A DNA stretch of 64,000 bases from Paraburkholderia sp. CNPSo 3272 (GCF_024206495.1 NZ_JAMBPQ010000009.1:124001-188000), one strand, 5' to 3'; positions 1 through 9,365 are shown, numbered from the stretch's first letter. Notes: a model not told the origin generated them from the sequence alone. A program made the numbers and translations.

Positions 1-1
1 T

Positions 2-829
2 CTGCAACGCCAGGGCGTGCCGTGCACGATGCTCGACGCCCGCCAGTTGCGCGAAGCGGAACCTGGACTGCGCAAGGGCCTCGTGGGCGGCATGATCGTC
101 GACAACGACGCCGTGGTTTACGCGCCTGCCGTAGCCGCATGGCTGCTCGAGCAGCCCGTTAGCGGCCGCTTGACCTGCCGCACGCAGACGCAGGTCGCGC
201 GTATCGACCGCGCGGGCGTGCATCTCGCCAATGGCGAGGTCATTGGCGCGGGCGCGATCCTGATCGCGAACGGCCTGGCAGCGCTCGATTTGCTGCCGCG
301 CCTGCCGCTCCAGGCGAAGAAGGGACACCTGCTCATTACCGACCGCTATCCCGGCACGATTCGCCATCAGATTCTCGAACTCGGCTACATCAAGAGCGCG
401 CACAACGCGAGCGGCACCTCGGTGGCGTTCAACGTGCAGCCGCGGCCGACCGGGCAATTGCTGATCGGCTCGTCGCGCCAGTTCGACAGCACGGACCCTG
501 CCGTGGAGCCGGCGATTCTCGCTCGCATGCTGCGCCGCGCCGCCGAATACCTGCCGCAACTGCCCGCGCTCAATGCGATCCGCGCATGGACGGGCTTTCG
601 CCCGGCATCGAGCGACGGCATGCCGCTGATCGGCCCCGCGGCCTCGTTCGCCGACGACGACAGCCATCCGTCCACGTGGCTCGCCACCGGACACGAGGGC
701 CTCGGCGTCACCACTGCGCTCGGCACCGCGAAGCTGATTGCCGCGCAGATGCTCGGACGCGCCGCCGAGATCGACGCGACGCCCTATCTCCCGGCGCGCT
801 TCGCTGCCCAGGGGGCCGTGCATGACTGA
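2..829 (+). CDS. FAD-dependent amine/amino-acid oxidoreductase, 5' end outside window (probable D-hydroxyproline dehydrogenase FAD subunit)
   Basis: The reading frame is open from base 2, so the gene begins outside the window and its N-terminal Rossmann segment is missing. What remains is the C-terminal part of a DAO-family flavoprotein, with the substrate domain and a final FAD-contacting stretch near ATGHEGLGVTTALGT. It overlaps the next gene by 8 bases, and that gene overlaps the third, so the three are translationally coupled. A DAO-like FAD subunit, a small 2Fe-2S protein and a pyridine-nucleotide-type FAD subunit is the composition of the HcnABC-like D-hydroxyproline dehydrogenases (LhpB/E/F in Pseudomonas). 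The deaminase at 3414 supports that substrate. The family is certain; the substrate is inferred from neighbours. Confidence 0.85.
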   Translation: MQRQGVPCTMLDARQLREAEPGLRKGLVGGMIVDNDAVVYAPAVAAWLLEQPVSGRLTCRTQTQVARIDRAGVHLANGEVIGAGAILIANGLAALDLLPRLPLQAKKGHLLITDRYPGTIRHQILELGYIKSAHNASGTSVAFNVQPRPTGQLLIGSSRQFDSTDPAVEPAILARMLRRAAEYLPQLPALNAIRAWTGFRPASSDGMPLIGPAASFADDDSHPSTWLATGHEGLGVTTALGTAKLIAAQMLGRAAEIDATPYLPARFAAQGAVHD

Positions 830-1097
830 GGCCAATACGACGTTGACGATCGATGGGCGCAACGTGGGCGTCGCGCCGGGCAGTTCGGTTGCAGCCGCCA
901 TCGCCATTGCCGCGCATGCAGAACACGCGGCGCCCGTCACGCGGCGTTCGATGAGCGGCGCGCTGCGCGGGCCGTTGTGCGGCATGGGCATCTGCCAGGA
1001 ATGCCGCGTCACCATCGACGGCGTGGCGCATCGGCTCGCTTGCCAGACGGTTTGCGTCGCGGGCATGAAGGTCGTCACCGGCAATGCAGCGCCATGA
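822..1097 (+). CDS. (2Fe-2S)-binding subunit of the FAD dehydrogenase complex
   Basis: This is a 91-residue ferredoxin-like protein starting at ATG 822, inside the end of the previous gene. The motif LCGMGICQECRVTIDG followed by LACQTVC supplies the four cysteines of a plant-type 2Fe-2S cluster. It should pass electrons between the two flavin subunits encoded on either side. It ends in an ATGA overlap with the next gene. A longer upstream start is possible in the same frame, but it would lie entirely inside the preceding gene, and 822 fits the usual short length of these subunits (about 90-110 residues). Confidence 0.88.
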   Translation: MTEANTTLTIDGRNVGVAPGSSVAAAIAIAAHAEHAAPVTRRSMSGALRGPLCGMGICQECRVTIDGVAHRLACQTVCVAGMKVVTGNAAP

Positions 1098-2362
1098 AGT
1101 TCGAGATCCTGATCATTGGCGCCGGACCGGCCGGATTGAATGCCGCGCGCATCGCCGCAGATGCGGGCGCAAGCGTCGGCATCGTCGACGACAATGCGCT
1201 GCCCGGCGGCCAGATCTGGCGTCAGGGTCCGGGGCATCGCGCCGCTGGCCCCGCACGCGTCGTGCTCGACGCACTCGCGGCGCGCACCAACGTCACGCTG
1301 CTAAGCGCGACCCGCATCGTGCAGGCACTTCCCGGCCGGCAGCTGCTCGCCGAGAGCCCCGACCGCGCGCTCACGCTCGCTTACGGCAAGCTCATCGTCG
1401 CCTCGGGCGCGCGTGAGCGCTTCCTGCCCTATCCCGGCTGGACCTTGCCGGGCATCACGGGCGCGGGCGGCTTGCAGGCGCTCATCAAGGGCGGGATGCC
1501 CGTGCGCGGCGAACGCATCGTCATCGCGGGCAGCGGGCCGCTGCTCTGGGCCGCCGCGATCACCGCGCGCCAGCATGGCGCAACGATCGCCGCGATCGTG
1601 GAGCAGGCGCCGCCGCAGGCGGTGCGCCGCTTCGCGGCAGGCCTCGTCCATACGCCCGCAAAGCTGGCACAGGCGCTGCGCATGCGCTTCGATCTGCGCG
1701 CGACGCCCTACTGGTGCGATGCGTACGTTGCCGAGGCCATTGGCACGACGCGCGTGACGCAGGCGCGTGTACGGCTCGGCAACGGCGAAGTGCTGGTCGA
1801 TTGCGACCGGGTCGCTTGCGCCTATGGCCTCGTGCCGAATACGGGCCTGGGCGCGGCGCTGGGCTGCCGCCTCGAAACCCATGCGGGTTCTCCCGCCATC
1901 GCCGTGAACGAATGGCAGCAGACCTGCGCCGAAGCCATTTACGCGGCCGGCGAATGCACGGGCGTGGGCGGCATGGAACTCGCGACAGTGGAAGGACGCA
2001 TTGCGGCCTACGCCGCGCTCGGCGACCACGCGAACGCCCGGCGCCTGTTCACCGAACGCGACCGTTACCGCCGTTTCGCCATGCGCCTGCACGCAGCGTT
2101 CGAACTCGCACCCGCGTTGCGGGCGCTCCCGCAGCCCGACACCGTGTTCTGCCGTTGCGAGGACGTCGCGTATCGCGACGTCGCGCGCCATGCGTCGTGG
2201 CGCGACGCCAAGCTGCAGACGCGCTGCGGCATGGGCCCGTGCCAGGGCAAGATTTGCGGCGAGGCGGCGGCGTTCTGCTTCGGCTGGCCGCAAATTGGCC
2301 AGCGCCCGCCGTTCTCGCCCGCGCGCATCGACACCTTGCTGCACGCAGAAACGGCGCAATAG
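1094..2362 (+). CDS. NAD(P)/FAD-dependent oxidoreductase with C-terminal BFD-like Fe-S domain (dehydrogenase alpha subunit)
   Basis: The protein has 422 residues. The N-terminus carries the dinucleotide fold IIGAGPAGLNAA, followed by GGQIWRQ, as in HcnB and opine-oxidase subunit A. A second nucleotide-binding motif (IVIAGSGPLLWAAA) lies mid-protein. The C-terminal 80 residues hold CRCED and RCGMGPCQGKICG, the cysteine pattern of a bacterioferredoxin-associated [2Fe-2S] domain. It starts at ATG 1094, overlapping the previous stop as ATGA. With the two upstream genes it forms a heterotrimeric, membrane-associated dehydrogenase that probably feeds electrons to the respiratory chain. Confidence 0.88.
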   Translation: MKFEILIIGAGPAGLNAARIAADAGASVGIVDDNALPGGQIWRQGPGHRAAGPARVVLDALAARTNVTLLSATRIVQALPGRQLLAESPDRALTLAYGKLIVASGARERFLPYPGWTLPGITGAGGLQALIKGGMPVRGERIVIAGSGPLLWAAAITARQHGATIAAIVEQAPPQAVRRFAAGLVHTPAKLAQALRMRFDLRATPYWCDAYVAEAIGTTRVTQARVRLGNGEVLVDCDRVACAYGLVPNTGLGAALGCRLETHAGSPAIAVNEWQQTCAEAIYAAGECTGVGGMELATVEGRIAAYAALGDHANARRLFTERDRYRRFAMRLHAAFELAPALRALPQPDTVFCRCEDVAYRDVARHASWRDAKLQTRCGMGPCQGKICGEAAAFCFGWPQIGQRPPFSPARIDTLLHAETAQ

Positions 2363-2451
2363 CGCCAAAGCCGTTTTTTGTTGCAGATGCGCGCGCGTGC
2401 GCAAATCGGCACAATGATATTTTCCGCCGATCCCGCCCCAAGCGCCTCGCG

Positions 2452-3234
2452 ATGCCCGAACTGGTCCTGCCCGCCGCCCTCGAAAACGCCACGTTTGCGC
2501 AGATGGTCGCGCATTTCACCATGCTCGAGCCGCTGTTCGACGCCATGCCCGACGTGGTGTTCTTCGTGAAGGATCACGACGCGCGCTACGTAATCGCCAA
2601 CACCACGCTCGCCGCGCGCTGCGGCTTCAAGGAAAAACGCGCGCTGCTCGGCAAGACGGCCGAGCAGGTCTTTCCCTCGCGTTTCGGCCACAGCTATACC
2701 GCGCAGGACCAGGCCGTGGTGAGGCTCGACAGCAGTCTCATCGACCAGCTCGAACTGCATCTGTATCCGGGCCGGCAGCCGGGCTGGTGCCTCACCTCGA
2801 AAGTCCCGCTGCACGACGCGCGCGGCCGCGTGCTGGGCGTGGCGGGCATTTCGCGCGACCTGCAGGCCGCCGAAGGCACGCACCCCGCTTATCAGCGGCT
2901 CGCGGTCGCCGCGAAGTACATCCAGGACAACTATGCGCAACCGCTCAAGCTCGCGCACCTGGCGAAGCTCATCAACATGTCGGTGGCGCAGATCGAGCGG
3001 TACTTCCACAAAATCTTTCACCTCACGCCCCGCCAGATGCTGCTGAAAACGCGTCTGGATGCGGCCTCGGTGCTGCTCGCGAGTGACCAGAGCATCACCG
3101 ACATCGCCGCGCAGTGCGGCTATAACGATCACAGCGCGTTCACGCGGCAATTCAAGGCCACGGTGGGCGTCACGCCAAGTCAGTATCGCGCGTTGCTGCA
3201 AACGCCCGAAAACGCGCAGAGGCCCGGCGCCTGA
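2452..3234 (+). CDS. AraC-family regulator with N-terminal PAS domain
   Basis: The protein has 260 residues. Residues about 20-135 form a PAS-type sensor (MPDVVFFVKDHDARYVIAN and GVAGISRDLQ), and residues about 150-250 form the double helix-turn-helix of AraC proteins (DIAAQCGYNDHSAFTRQFK). The ATG at 2452 places the PAS fold at the N-terminus; longer in-frame starts run back into the dehydrogenase gene. It lies 89 bases downstream of the dehydrogenase genes and upstream of the deaminase, which makes it the likely local activator responding to hydroxyproline or a breakdown product. LhpR of Pseudomonas is also an AraC-type regulator, but orthology was not tested. Confidence 0.85.
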   Translation: MPELVLPAALENATFAQMVAHFTMLEPLFDAMPDVVFFVKDHDARYVIANTTLAARCGFKEKRALLGKTAEQVFPSRFGHSYTAQDQAVVRLDSSLIDQLELHLYPGRQPGWCLTSKVPLHDARGRVLGVAGISRDLQAAEGTHPAYQRLAVAAKYIQDNYAQPLKLAHLAKLINMSVAQIERYFHKIFHLTPRQMLLKTRLDAASVLLASDQSITDIAAQCGYNDHSAFTRQFKATVGVTPSQYRALLQTPENAQRPGA

Positions 3235-3413
3235 GCCTCGCGCCAGCGTGCCCAGGGTTGCCCCGGGACCGCTGAAGAAAGCGGCGGACTATGCAGATTT
3301 CGTCTTTTTGAGGCGCGAAAGGCCCCAAGCGTCAAACGATCTGGACAGCGATACTTCACTCATATTCAACAGGTACCGGCGTGAGCCGCTACGCATTCAA
3401 GGAGTGAGTCACA

Positions 3414-4328
3414 GTGAGCGCTATCCAGTGGAGCGGGGTGTTTCCCGCCGTCAGCACGCAGTTCAAGGCGGACTTCTCGGTCGATATCGACGCCACGCAC
3501 CGGGTGGTCAGCAATCTCGTCAAGGACGGCGTGTCGGGCCTCGTGGTGTGCGGCACCGTCGGCGAGAACACCTCGCTCGCGACGAATGAAAAGATCGCGG
3601 TGATCGAGGCCGCGCGCGACGCGGCAGGCGGCAAGGTGCCGGTGATCGCGGGCATAGCCGAATTCACCACCGAGTTCGCGCGTCAGACCGTGAAAGAAGC
3701 GCAGCGCGTGGGCGTGGACGGCGTGATGGTCATGCCGGCGCTCGTGTATTCCTCGAAGCCGCACGAAACGGCCGCGCATTTCCGCGCCGTGGCGTCGAGC
3801 ACCGACGTGCCGGTGATGGTCTACAACAATCCGCCGATCTACAAGAACGATGTCACGCCCGACATCCTGATCGCTCTTCAGGATTGCGAAAATATCGTCT
3901 GCTTCAAGGATTCGTCGGGCGACACGCGCCGCTTCATCGATCTGCGCAACGCCGTGGGCGACCGCTTCGTGCTGTTCGCGGGCCTCGACGACGTGCTGGT
4001 CGAAAGCGTGGCCGTGGGCGCGCAAGGCTGGGTCTCGGGCATGTCGAACGTGTTCCCGAAAGAAGGCGAAACGCTGTTCCGCCTCGCAAAGCAAAAGCGC
4101 TTTGACGAAGCGCTGTCGCTCTACCGCTGGTTCATGCCGCTGCTCCATCTCGACGCGCGCCCCGACCTCGTGCAATGCATCAAGCTGTGCGAGGAACTGG
4201 TGGGCCGCGGCAGCGCGATTACGCGCCCGCCGCGCCTGGCGCTCGAAGGCGCAGCGCTCGCGCATGTAAAGGCCGTGGTCGAGAAGGCGCTCGCCACGCG
4301 CCCCGCCCTGCCGGACGTCGGTCTTTAA
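3414..4328 (+). CDS. DHDPS/NAL-family lyase, probable 1-pyrroline-4-hydroxy-2-carboxylate deaminase
   Basis: The protein has 304 residues and starts at GTG 3414 behind an AAGGAG at 3399-3404. It is a (beta/alpha)8 class I aldolase-like enzyme. GTVGEN corresponds to the GTTGE substrate loop, MVYNNPP carries the catalytic tyrosine, and CFKDSSGD carries the Schiff-base lysine. In hydroxyproline catabolism a DHDPS-family deaminase (LhpC type) converts 1-pyrroline-4-hydroxy-2-carboxylate to 2-oxoglutarate semialdehyde and ammonia, and it sits next to the trimeric dehydrogenase, as here. The final semialdehyde dehydrogenase is not next to it. Other DHDPS-family activities remain possible on motifs alone. 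Confidence 0.85.
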   Translation: MSAIQWSGVFPAVSTQFKADFSVDIDATHRVVSNLVKDGVSGLVVCGTVGENTSLATNEKIAVIEAARDAAGGKVPVIAGIAEFTTEFARQTVKEAQRVGVDGVMVMPALVYSSKPHETAAHFRAVASSTDVPVMVYNNPPIYKNDVTPDILIALQDCENIVCFKDSSGDTRRFIDLRNAVGDRFVLFAGLDDVLVESVAVGAQGWVSGMSNVFPKEGETLFRLAKQKRFDEALSLYRWFMPLLHLDARPDLVQCIKLCEELVGRGSAITRPPRLALEGAALAHVKAVVEKALATRPALPDVGL

Positions 4329-4376
4329 ACGTTACGGATTCAGCGCGCCTCTCTCCAATCTTCGTTCGAAACACCG

Positions 4377-4409
4377 AAACCGGGCCACGTTGGCCCGGTT
4401 TGTTTTTTT
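4377..4409 (+). terminator. Rho-independent terminator
   Basis: A perfect 11-bp stem (AAACCGGGCCA, 4377-4387) with a 3-base loop pairs with 4391-4401 and is followed by a run of seven Ts ending at 4409. It lies 48 bases after the deaminase stop and closes the hydroxyproline gene set before the two-component genes. Confidence 0.93.
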
Positions 4410-4521
4410 ACACGGGCTGCCATGTCCGCCGCCAGCGTGCTGGCCGTGGGAGCGTGCCGCTTAAGCACCGGTTAAGGCGGGATGAGCGACAATGTAAGGC
4501 TGGAAATTGGGGGAGCGAGCG

Positions 4522-5184
4522 ATGCGCCTGTTGCTGGTGGAAGACGACGAAATGATTGCCGAAACAGTGCTCGACTCGATGCGCCGCGAGGGTCATGCCG
4601 TCGACTGGGCGCGCGACGGGCGGGAAGCGGAGCTTTCGCTCGACAACGACGTGTACGACCTCGTGCTGCTCGACCTCGGGCTGCCGAAGAAGGACGGGAT
4701 CGAAGTGCTCAACGGCTACCGCCGCAAGGGCGGCGAAGCGGCCGTGCTGATCCTGACCGCGCGCGACTCGGTGACGGATCGCATTGCCGGGCTCGATGCC
4801 GGCGCCGACGACTACCTGATCAAGCCCTTCGATCTCGACGAGCTGGCGGCCCGCACGCGCGCCATGCTCCGCCGCCGCACGGGCCAGAAACAGCCCGTCT
4901 ACACGCACAGCGGCCTCGCGCTCGACCCCGCCGCGCACGAGGTGACGAAAGACGGCGAAAGCGTCCCGCTCGTGCCGCGCGAATTTGCGCTGCTGCGCGT
5001 GCTCATCGAGCAACCCGCGCGCGTGTTCACAAAGGCCGAACTCGAAGAGCGCATGTATGGCTGGGGCGAGGAAGTCGGCAGCAACGCGATCGAGGTGCAT
5101 GTGCACAGCTTGCGCCGCAAGATCGGCACCGACCAGATCGTGACCGTGCGGGGCGTGGGTTACCGGCTCAAGAGATCGGAATGA
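4522..5184 (+). CDS. OmpR-family response regulator (QseB/PmrA-like)
   Basis: The protein has 220 residues. The receiver domain has the acidic pocket E7-D8-D9, the phospho-acceptor D51 in VLLDLGLP, and K101 in LIKPF. The C-terminal winged helix has GLALDPAAHEV and ends in VTVRGVGYRLKR. ATG 4522 is preceded by GGGGGAG; an upstream TTG at 4507 would add MGERA but sits on the ribosome-binding site. It overlaps the kinase gene by four bases (ATGA), so the pair is coupled. The target genes are not evident. Confidence 0.93.
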   Translation: MRLLLVEDDEMIAETVLDSMRREGHAVDWARDGREAELSLDNDVYDLVLLDLGLPKKDGIEVLNGYRRKGGEAAVLILTARDSVTDRIAGLDAGADDYLIKPFDLDELAARTRAMLRRRTGQKQPVYTHSGLALDPAAHEVTKDGESVPLVPREFALLRVLIEQPARVFTKAELEERMYGWGEEVGSNAIEVHVHSLRRKIGTDQIVTVRGVGYRLKRSE

Positions 5185-6581
5185 ACTCCATCCGCCGCCG
5201 CCTGCTGGGCTGGCTCATCTGCGGATTCGCGGCCGCTTCCGTGGTGGCCGGCTTCGGCATTTTTCACAGCGCGCGTGAAGAAGCGGGCGAGCTGTTCGAT
5301 TACGAGCTGCATGCTGTAGCGCAATCCATGCCCGCGAACGCCGCGATGGCGCGCGAGGTCGAGCAGTCCGGCCCCGGCTTTGACGAGATCGCTGACGACC
5401 GTATTCTCATCCAGATCTGGGACCACGACGGCAAGCTGGTTTACCGCTCGCAGGAAACGCCCGTGCTGCCGCGCCAGGCCACGGGCTTTCGCACGATCGA
5501 GAACGACGAAGTGCATTGGCGCGTGTATGGCATCGCGCAAGCAGACCGCTTCGTTCAGGTCGCGCAGCCGATTTCCGTGCGCGACGGGCTGGCGCTGCAC
5601 CTCGCCCTGCATACGCTGTGGCCGCTCGCACTGCTCGTGCCGGTGGCCATCGTGCTCCTGCTGTTCGTGGTGACGCGCGGGCTCGCGCCGGTGGGCGCGT
5701 TGTCGGCGCTGCTCGCTTCGCGCTCGGCGCATGAGCTGGAGCCGTTGCGCCTCGATGGCTCGGTGCCCCTCGAACTGCGCCCGCTCGTCGTCGCGCTCAA
5801 CGATCTGCTGGACCGGCTCAATACGGCCTCGCAGGCGCAGCGCACCTTCATCGCCGACGCGGCGCACGAGCTACGCTCGCCGCTCGCCGCGCTCAAGCTG
5901 CAATGGCAGGCGGCGCTGCACGACGGCACGCTCAACGGCGAGCCGCGCACGCTCGAGCGCATGCAAACGCGCCTGAACCGCACTATTCGCCTCGTGCAGC
6001 AATTGCTCACGCTCGCGCGCGAAGATGCGCAAGCGAGCACGCCCGCCACTGTCGTGAGCCTGCGACGCCTGGGCGAGCAGGCCATCGGCGACTTCTCGCT
6101 GCTCGCGGAAGAGAAAGGCATCGACCTCGGCCTCGAGTCGCGGCCGCCCATCACGCCCGAGTGCATCTGCAACGTGAACGCCGACGCGCACGGCTTGAAC
6201 ACCTTGCTGAACAACCTGCTCGACAACGCGATCCGCTACACGCCGGCAGGCGGCAAGATCGATCTCGTGCTCACGCGTTCGCAGGACGCGCTCGGCTTCG
6301 AAGTCATCGATAACGGGCCCGGGATTCCCGAAGCCGATCTCGAGCGCGTGGTCGACCGCTTCTTTCGCGGCGATCATGCCCAGGGCACGGGCAGCGGGCT
6401 CGGTCTTTCGATCGTGGCGCGCATCGCGCAGCGTCATGGCCTGACGTTCACGCTGCGCAACAACCCGGGCGGACGCGGGCTCACGGCGGCGGTGAGCGGG
6501 CTGCCTATGCACGACAGCCCGGCGACCAACACGAATGCGCCCGCCAGCCGAACCGCGCGGGCGACGAGCGATTCCGCCTAG
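5181..6581 (+). CDS. Sensor histidine kinase (QseC/PmrB-like)
   Basis: The protein has 466 residues. It has an N-terminal membrane segment, a periplasmic sensor region to about residue 135, a second membrane segment (LWPLALLVPVAIVLLLFVV) and a linker. The dimerisation helix carries H229 in ADAAHELRSPLAAL. The ATPase domain has the N box NNLLDNAIRYTP, the G1 box DNGPGIP and the G2 box GSGLGLSIV. It partners the response regulator just upstream. Its stop overlaps the convergent beta-lactamase stop by four bases, so the two genes are packed tail to tail with no room for a terminator. Confidence 0.92.
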   Translation: MNSIRRRLLGWLICGFAAASVVAGFGIFHSAREEAGELFDYELHAVAQSMPANAAMAREVEQSGPGFDEIADDRILIQIWDHDGKLVYRSQETPVLPRQATGFRTIENDEVHWRVYGIAQADRFVQVAQPISVRDGLALHLALHTLWPLALLVPVAIVLLLFVVTRGLAPVGALSALLASRSAHELEPLRLDGSVPLELRPLVVALNDLLDRLNTASQAQRTFIADAAHELRSPLAALKLQWQAALHDGTLNGEPRTLERMQTRLNRTIRLVQQLLTLAREDAQASTPATVVSLRRLGEQAIGDFSLLAEEKGIDLGLESRPPITPECICNVNADAHGLNTLLNNLLDNAIRYTPAGGKIDLVLTRSQDALGFEVIDNGPGIPEADLERVVDRFFRGDHAQGTGSGLGLSIVARIAQRHGLTFTLRNNPGGRGLTAAVSGLPMHDSPATNTNAPASRTARATSDSA

Positions 6582-7750
6582 GGCGCCGACGCGCCCTGCA
6601 CCAGTTCCAGCACCCGATACGCGAACCGCACGCGCGACTCGGTGGGGTGATGGCGGTTGGCGAGAATGACGATGGCCGTCTTGCGCGAAGGCTCGAACGC
6701 CAGATAGCCGCCAAAGCCATTGGTCGCGCCCGTCTTGTCGAGCAACACGTCGGGCTGCGGCGGCAGCGGCGGGGTCAAAGCCGTGGCCGGGTTGTCCTCC
6801 AGCGCCATCACGTTCGCGTTGCCTTTCACCAGATCGTTCAGGCCCACCGGCTGCGCGTACTGCTCCCATACGAGGTCCTGAATGAACGGACCCGTGCGGA
6901 AATAGCCCACATGCGTAGCCTCCAGCGCGCGCTGCAGCTCCGGCTCGGCTTCGACCACGCCCAGGTTCGCTTCGAGAAAGCGCAGCATGTCCCGCGTATC
7001 CGATTTAACGCCGTAGGCTTCGTCGGCAAGCACGCCGCGATTCAGGCGCACCGGCGCGTTCTTGCTGGTGTAGCCCTGCGCATAGGCCGCGCGCTCCGAG
7101 GCAGGCACGCGAATGAACGTGTGCGCGAGCCCCAATTTCGGAAAGAGCAGCGTCTCCGCCGCATCCGCGTAGCTCATGCCGAGCCGCTGCGCCGCGATGC
7201 GCGCGAACATGCCGATGCTCGGATTCGCATAGGTGCGCTGCGTGCCCGCCGGATAGCGCGGGCGCCACGCCTTGAGCCACGCCGTCAGCTGTGCATCGTC
7301 CGTGACCTCGTTGGGCACCTGCAGCGGGAAGCCGCCGCCCGTATGCGTGCCGAGATTGACGAGCGTAAGCGCGCCAAACGGCGTGCCGCGCATCTCGGGC
7401 AGATAACGGCTCACCGGCGCATCGAGCGAGAGCTTGCCGGTCACCTGCGCCAATCCGGCGAGGGTGGCGGCAAACGTCTTGCTCATCGAGCCGAGTTCGA
7501 ACAGCGTTTCGTTCGTGACCGGCGCGCCCGTTTCCTTCGACGCAACGCCGAAGTTGTAGAAGCGCTCCGTGCCGTTCACGGCGACCCCGATCGCAAGACC
7601 CGGGATGCCGTTTTCGCGCATGAACGCGAGCGCGGCGTCGCGGATTTGTGCGTCGCTGCCGGTGGCGGGTCCGGCGGCAAAGGCGGGACTGCTGACGGCG
7701 ATGGAGAACAGCAGGGCACCGGCAAAGCCCCTCACGAGTGAACGAAGCAA
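6578..7750 (-). CDS. ampC: Class C (AmpC-type) beta-lactamase
   Basis: The mature enzyme shows the class C triads: S88-M-S-K91 (active serine), YAN (YxN) and KTG (DKTGATNGFGGYLAF). The start is taken as TTG 7750 because AAGGAGG lies just upstream (7757-7763). This gives a typical signal peptide (RSLVRGFAGALLFSIAVSSPAFA) and 390 residues, the usual size. The frame stays open further upstream, giving a longer but implausible N-terminus. No ampR lies beside it; the divergent ampR arrangement common in proteobacteria is absent. A related D-alanyl-D-alanine peptidase or esterase role is possible, but the YxN and KTG spacing favours AmpC. Confidence 0.9.
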   Translation of the reverse strand: MLRSLVRGFAGALLFSIAVSSPAFAAGPATGSDAQIRDAALAFMRENGIPGLAIGVAVNGTERFYNFGVASKETGAPVTNETLFELGSMSKTFAATLAGLAQVTGKLSLDAPVSRYLPEMRGTPFGALTLVNLGTHTGGGFPLQVPNEVTDDAQLTAWLKAWRPRYPAGTQRTYANPSIGMFARIAAQRLGMSYADAAETLLFPKLGLAHTFIRVPASERAAYAQGYTSKNAPVRLNRGVLADEAYGVKSDTRDMLRFLEANLGVVEAEPELQRALEATHVGYFRTGPFIQDLVWEQYAQPVGLNDLVKGNANVMALEDNPATALTPPLPPQPDVLLDKTGATNGFGGYLAFEPSRKTAIVILANRHHPTESRVRFAYRVLELVQGASAP

Positions 7751-7838
7751 GACCGCCTCCTTACGCGCTGCGCAAAGCCGTGATCTTACCCGGTCTGTGC
7801 GCAGCGGCCTCTGGCGAAGCGACCTGGTGCTTGCCGAC

Positions 7839-9365
7839 TTACTCGGCGTACTCCGGGCTGTGTTGCAGCTCAGCCGCCGCGCCAGCGGTTTCCCCGCGCG
7901 CACCGCCGCGCACGAAGCGGCGCCCTTCCCGGCCGTACACGGCATCCGGCTCGGGGAAGATCGTCAGCAGTACGACGTAGATCATGCTGCCCACCGCCAG
8001 CGAAACCGGCACGCTCAGATCGAGGCCGCCCGCCAGTGACCCAAGCGGGCCGACGAATTGCCCCGGCAGATTCACGAACGAAAGTCCGAGGAACGCCGCC
8101 GGCAGCCAGGCACCCATCGCGCGCAGATTCCAGCCGTGCGCGAACCAGTAGTGCCCGCCGCGGCCGCCGCGATTGAAGATCTGGAGGTCGTCGGTGAGAT
8201 AGTGACCCCGGCGCGTAATGAAGCCGATCACCATGATCGCCATCCACGGGCAGCTGAACGTGCAGATCAGCGTCGAAAACGTCGAGACGCTTTCCACGAG
8301 ATTGAATGCAAAGCGGCCGACGAAGATGAAGGCGATGGCCAGCGTGCCGATCAGCATCGTCGCACGCACACGGTTCAACAGCCGCGGAAACATGCTCGAC
8401 ATATCGAGGCCGGTGCCATAGAGCGCAGTCGTGCCCGTGGACATGCCGCCGATGATCGCAATGAGGCACGTAGGCAGCAGGAACCAGCGCGGCGACACGG
8501 CCAGCAGACCACCCACATAGTCGTTCGAAGCGATATAGCTCGGCGCCTTCGTTGCGATGAGCGTGGCCGTGACGAGGCCGAAGAAGAACGGCACGAAGGT
8601 GGCGATCTGCGCGGCGAATACGGCCCCCATCACCCGGCGGCGCGGTGTGTGCTGCGGGATGTAGCGCGCCCAGTCGCCGAGCGTCGAGGCGAACGACACC
8701 GGGTTGCTCAACGCGACGAGCACCGCGCTCACGAAGGCCACCCAGAATCCCGCGCCGCCCTCATGCAGCGTACCGGCGTAGCTGGGATCGAACGCGCCCG
8801 CGAACGCGAAGGCGCCCACCACGAACATCAGGCTCGCCGCCCACACGGCAATCTTGTTCACCCACAGCATGAAGCGAAAGCCGTAGATGCACACCACCAC
8901 CACGAGCACGGCGAACACCATGTAGGCCGTGCCGAGCGTCCAGGTATTGACCGGTACGCCGACCATGTCGTGCGCGCCGCCCACGAGTGCATCGCCCGAA
9001 CTCCAGACGGCAAGCGCGAAGAACGCAATCGACGTGAGCAGCGCGAGAAACGAGCCCACGATCCGCCCGTGAATGCCGAAGTGCGCCCCCGAAGAAACGG
9101 GATCGCTCGTGCCGTTGCGCGGCCCGAACAGGCTCATGGGCGCGAGAATGCAGGTACCGGCAAGCACGCCGAGCACGATGGACCACACGCCGGCCTTGAA
9201 CGAAAGGCCGACCAGCACCGGAAAGCTGCCTAGCACCGAGGTGGAGAAGGTATTGCAGCCGCCGAACAGCAGCCGGAACAGATCGATGGGCCGCGCGTAG
9301 CGCGATGCATCGGGAATGCGTTCGAAACCGAATGTTTCGATCTGGGTAATGCTGTTATTGCTCAT
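7839..9365 (-). CDS. NCS1-family permease (cytosine/purine transporter family)
   Basis: The protein has 508 residues and about twelve membrane segments, starting at ATG 9365 behind GGAGTGAG. The N-terminal signature (RPIDLFRLLFGGCNTFSTSVLGSFPVL) and the later SFASTLGDWARYIP segment are of the nucleobase-cation-symport-1 type. Members import cytosine, purines, hydantoins, allantoin or thiamine precursors. Because it lies with an FAD amine oxidase, an agmatinase-family ureohydrolase and an aldehyde dehydrogenase, the transported compound may be a guanidino or ureido compound; that is an inference. A 24-bp imperfect palindrome lies in its upstream region at 9437-9460. Confidence 0.88.
   Translation of the reverse strand: MSNNSITQIETFGFERIPDASRYARPIDLFRLLFGGCNTFSTSVLGSFPVLVGLSFKAGVWSIVLGVLAGTCILAPMSLFGPRNGTSDPVSSGAHFGIHGRIVGSFLALLTSIAFFALAVWSSGDALVGGAHDMVGVPVNTWTLGTAYMVFAVLVVVVCIYGFRFMLWVNKIAVWAASLMFVVGAFAFAGAFDPSYAGTLHEGGAGFWVAFVSAVLVALSNPVSFASTLGDWARYIPQHTPRRRVMGAVFAAQIATFVPFFFGLVTATLIATKAPSYIASNDYVGGLLAVSPRWFLLPTCLIAIIGGMSTGTTALYGTGLDMSSMFPRLLNRVRATMLIGTLAIAFIFVGRFAFNLVESVSTFSTLICTFSCPWMAIMVIGFITRRGHYLTDDLQIFNRGGRGGHYWFAHGWNLRAMGAWLPAAFLGLSFVNLPGQFVGPLGSLAGGLDLSVPVSLAVGSMIYVVLLTIFPEPDAVYGREGRRFVRGGARGETAGAAAELQHSPEYAE

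Noticed and set aside
1301..2404. Long minus-strand frame opposite the dehydrogenase gene
   Set aside because: It mirrors codon-position GC bias of the real plus-strand gene, is arginine/alanine-rich and has no family motif. The same reasoning removes the frames at 2065-3201, 3366-4265, 5871-6869, 13343-14893, 42109-43110, 54593-56029, 56304-57263 and 57273-58307.
8058..9233. 391-residue plus-strand frame opposite the NCS1 permease
   Set aside because: It is composed of Arg/His/Glu/Ala with no hydrophobic core and lies fully antisense to a clear twelve-helix transporter.
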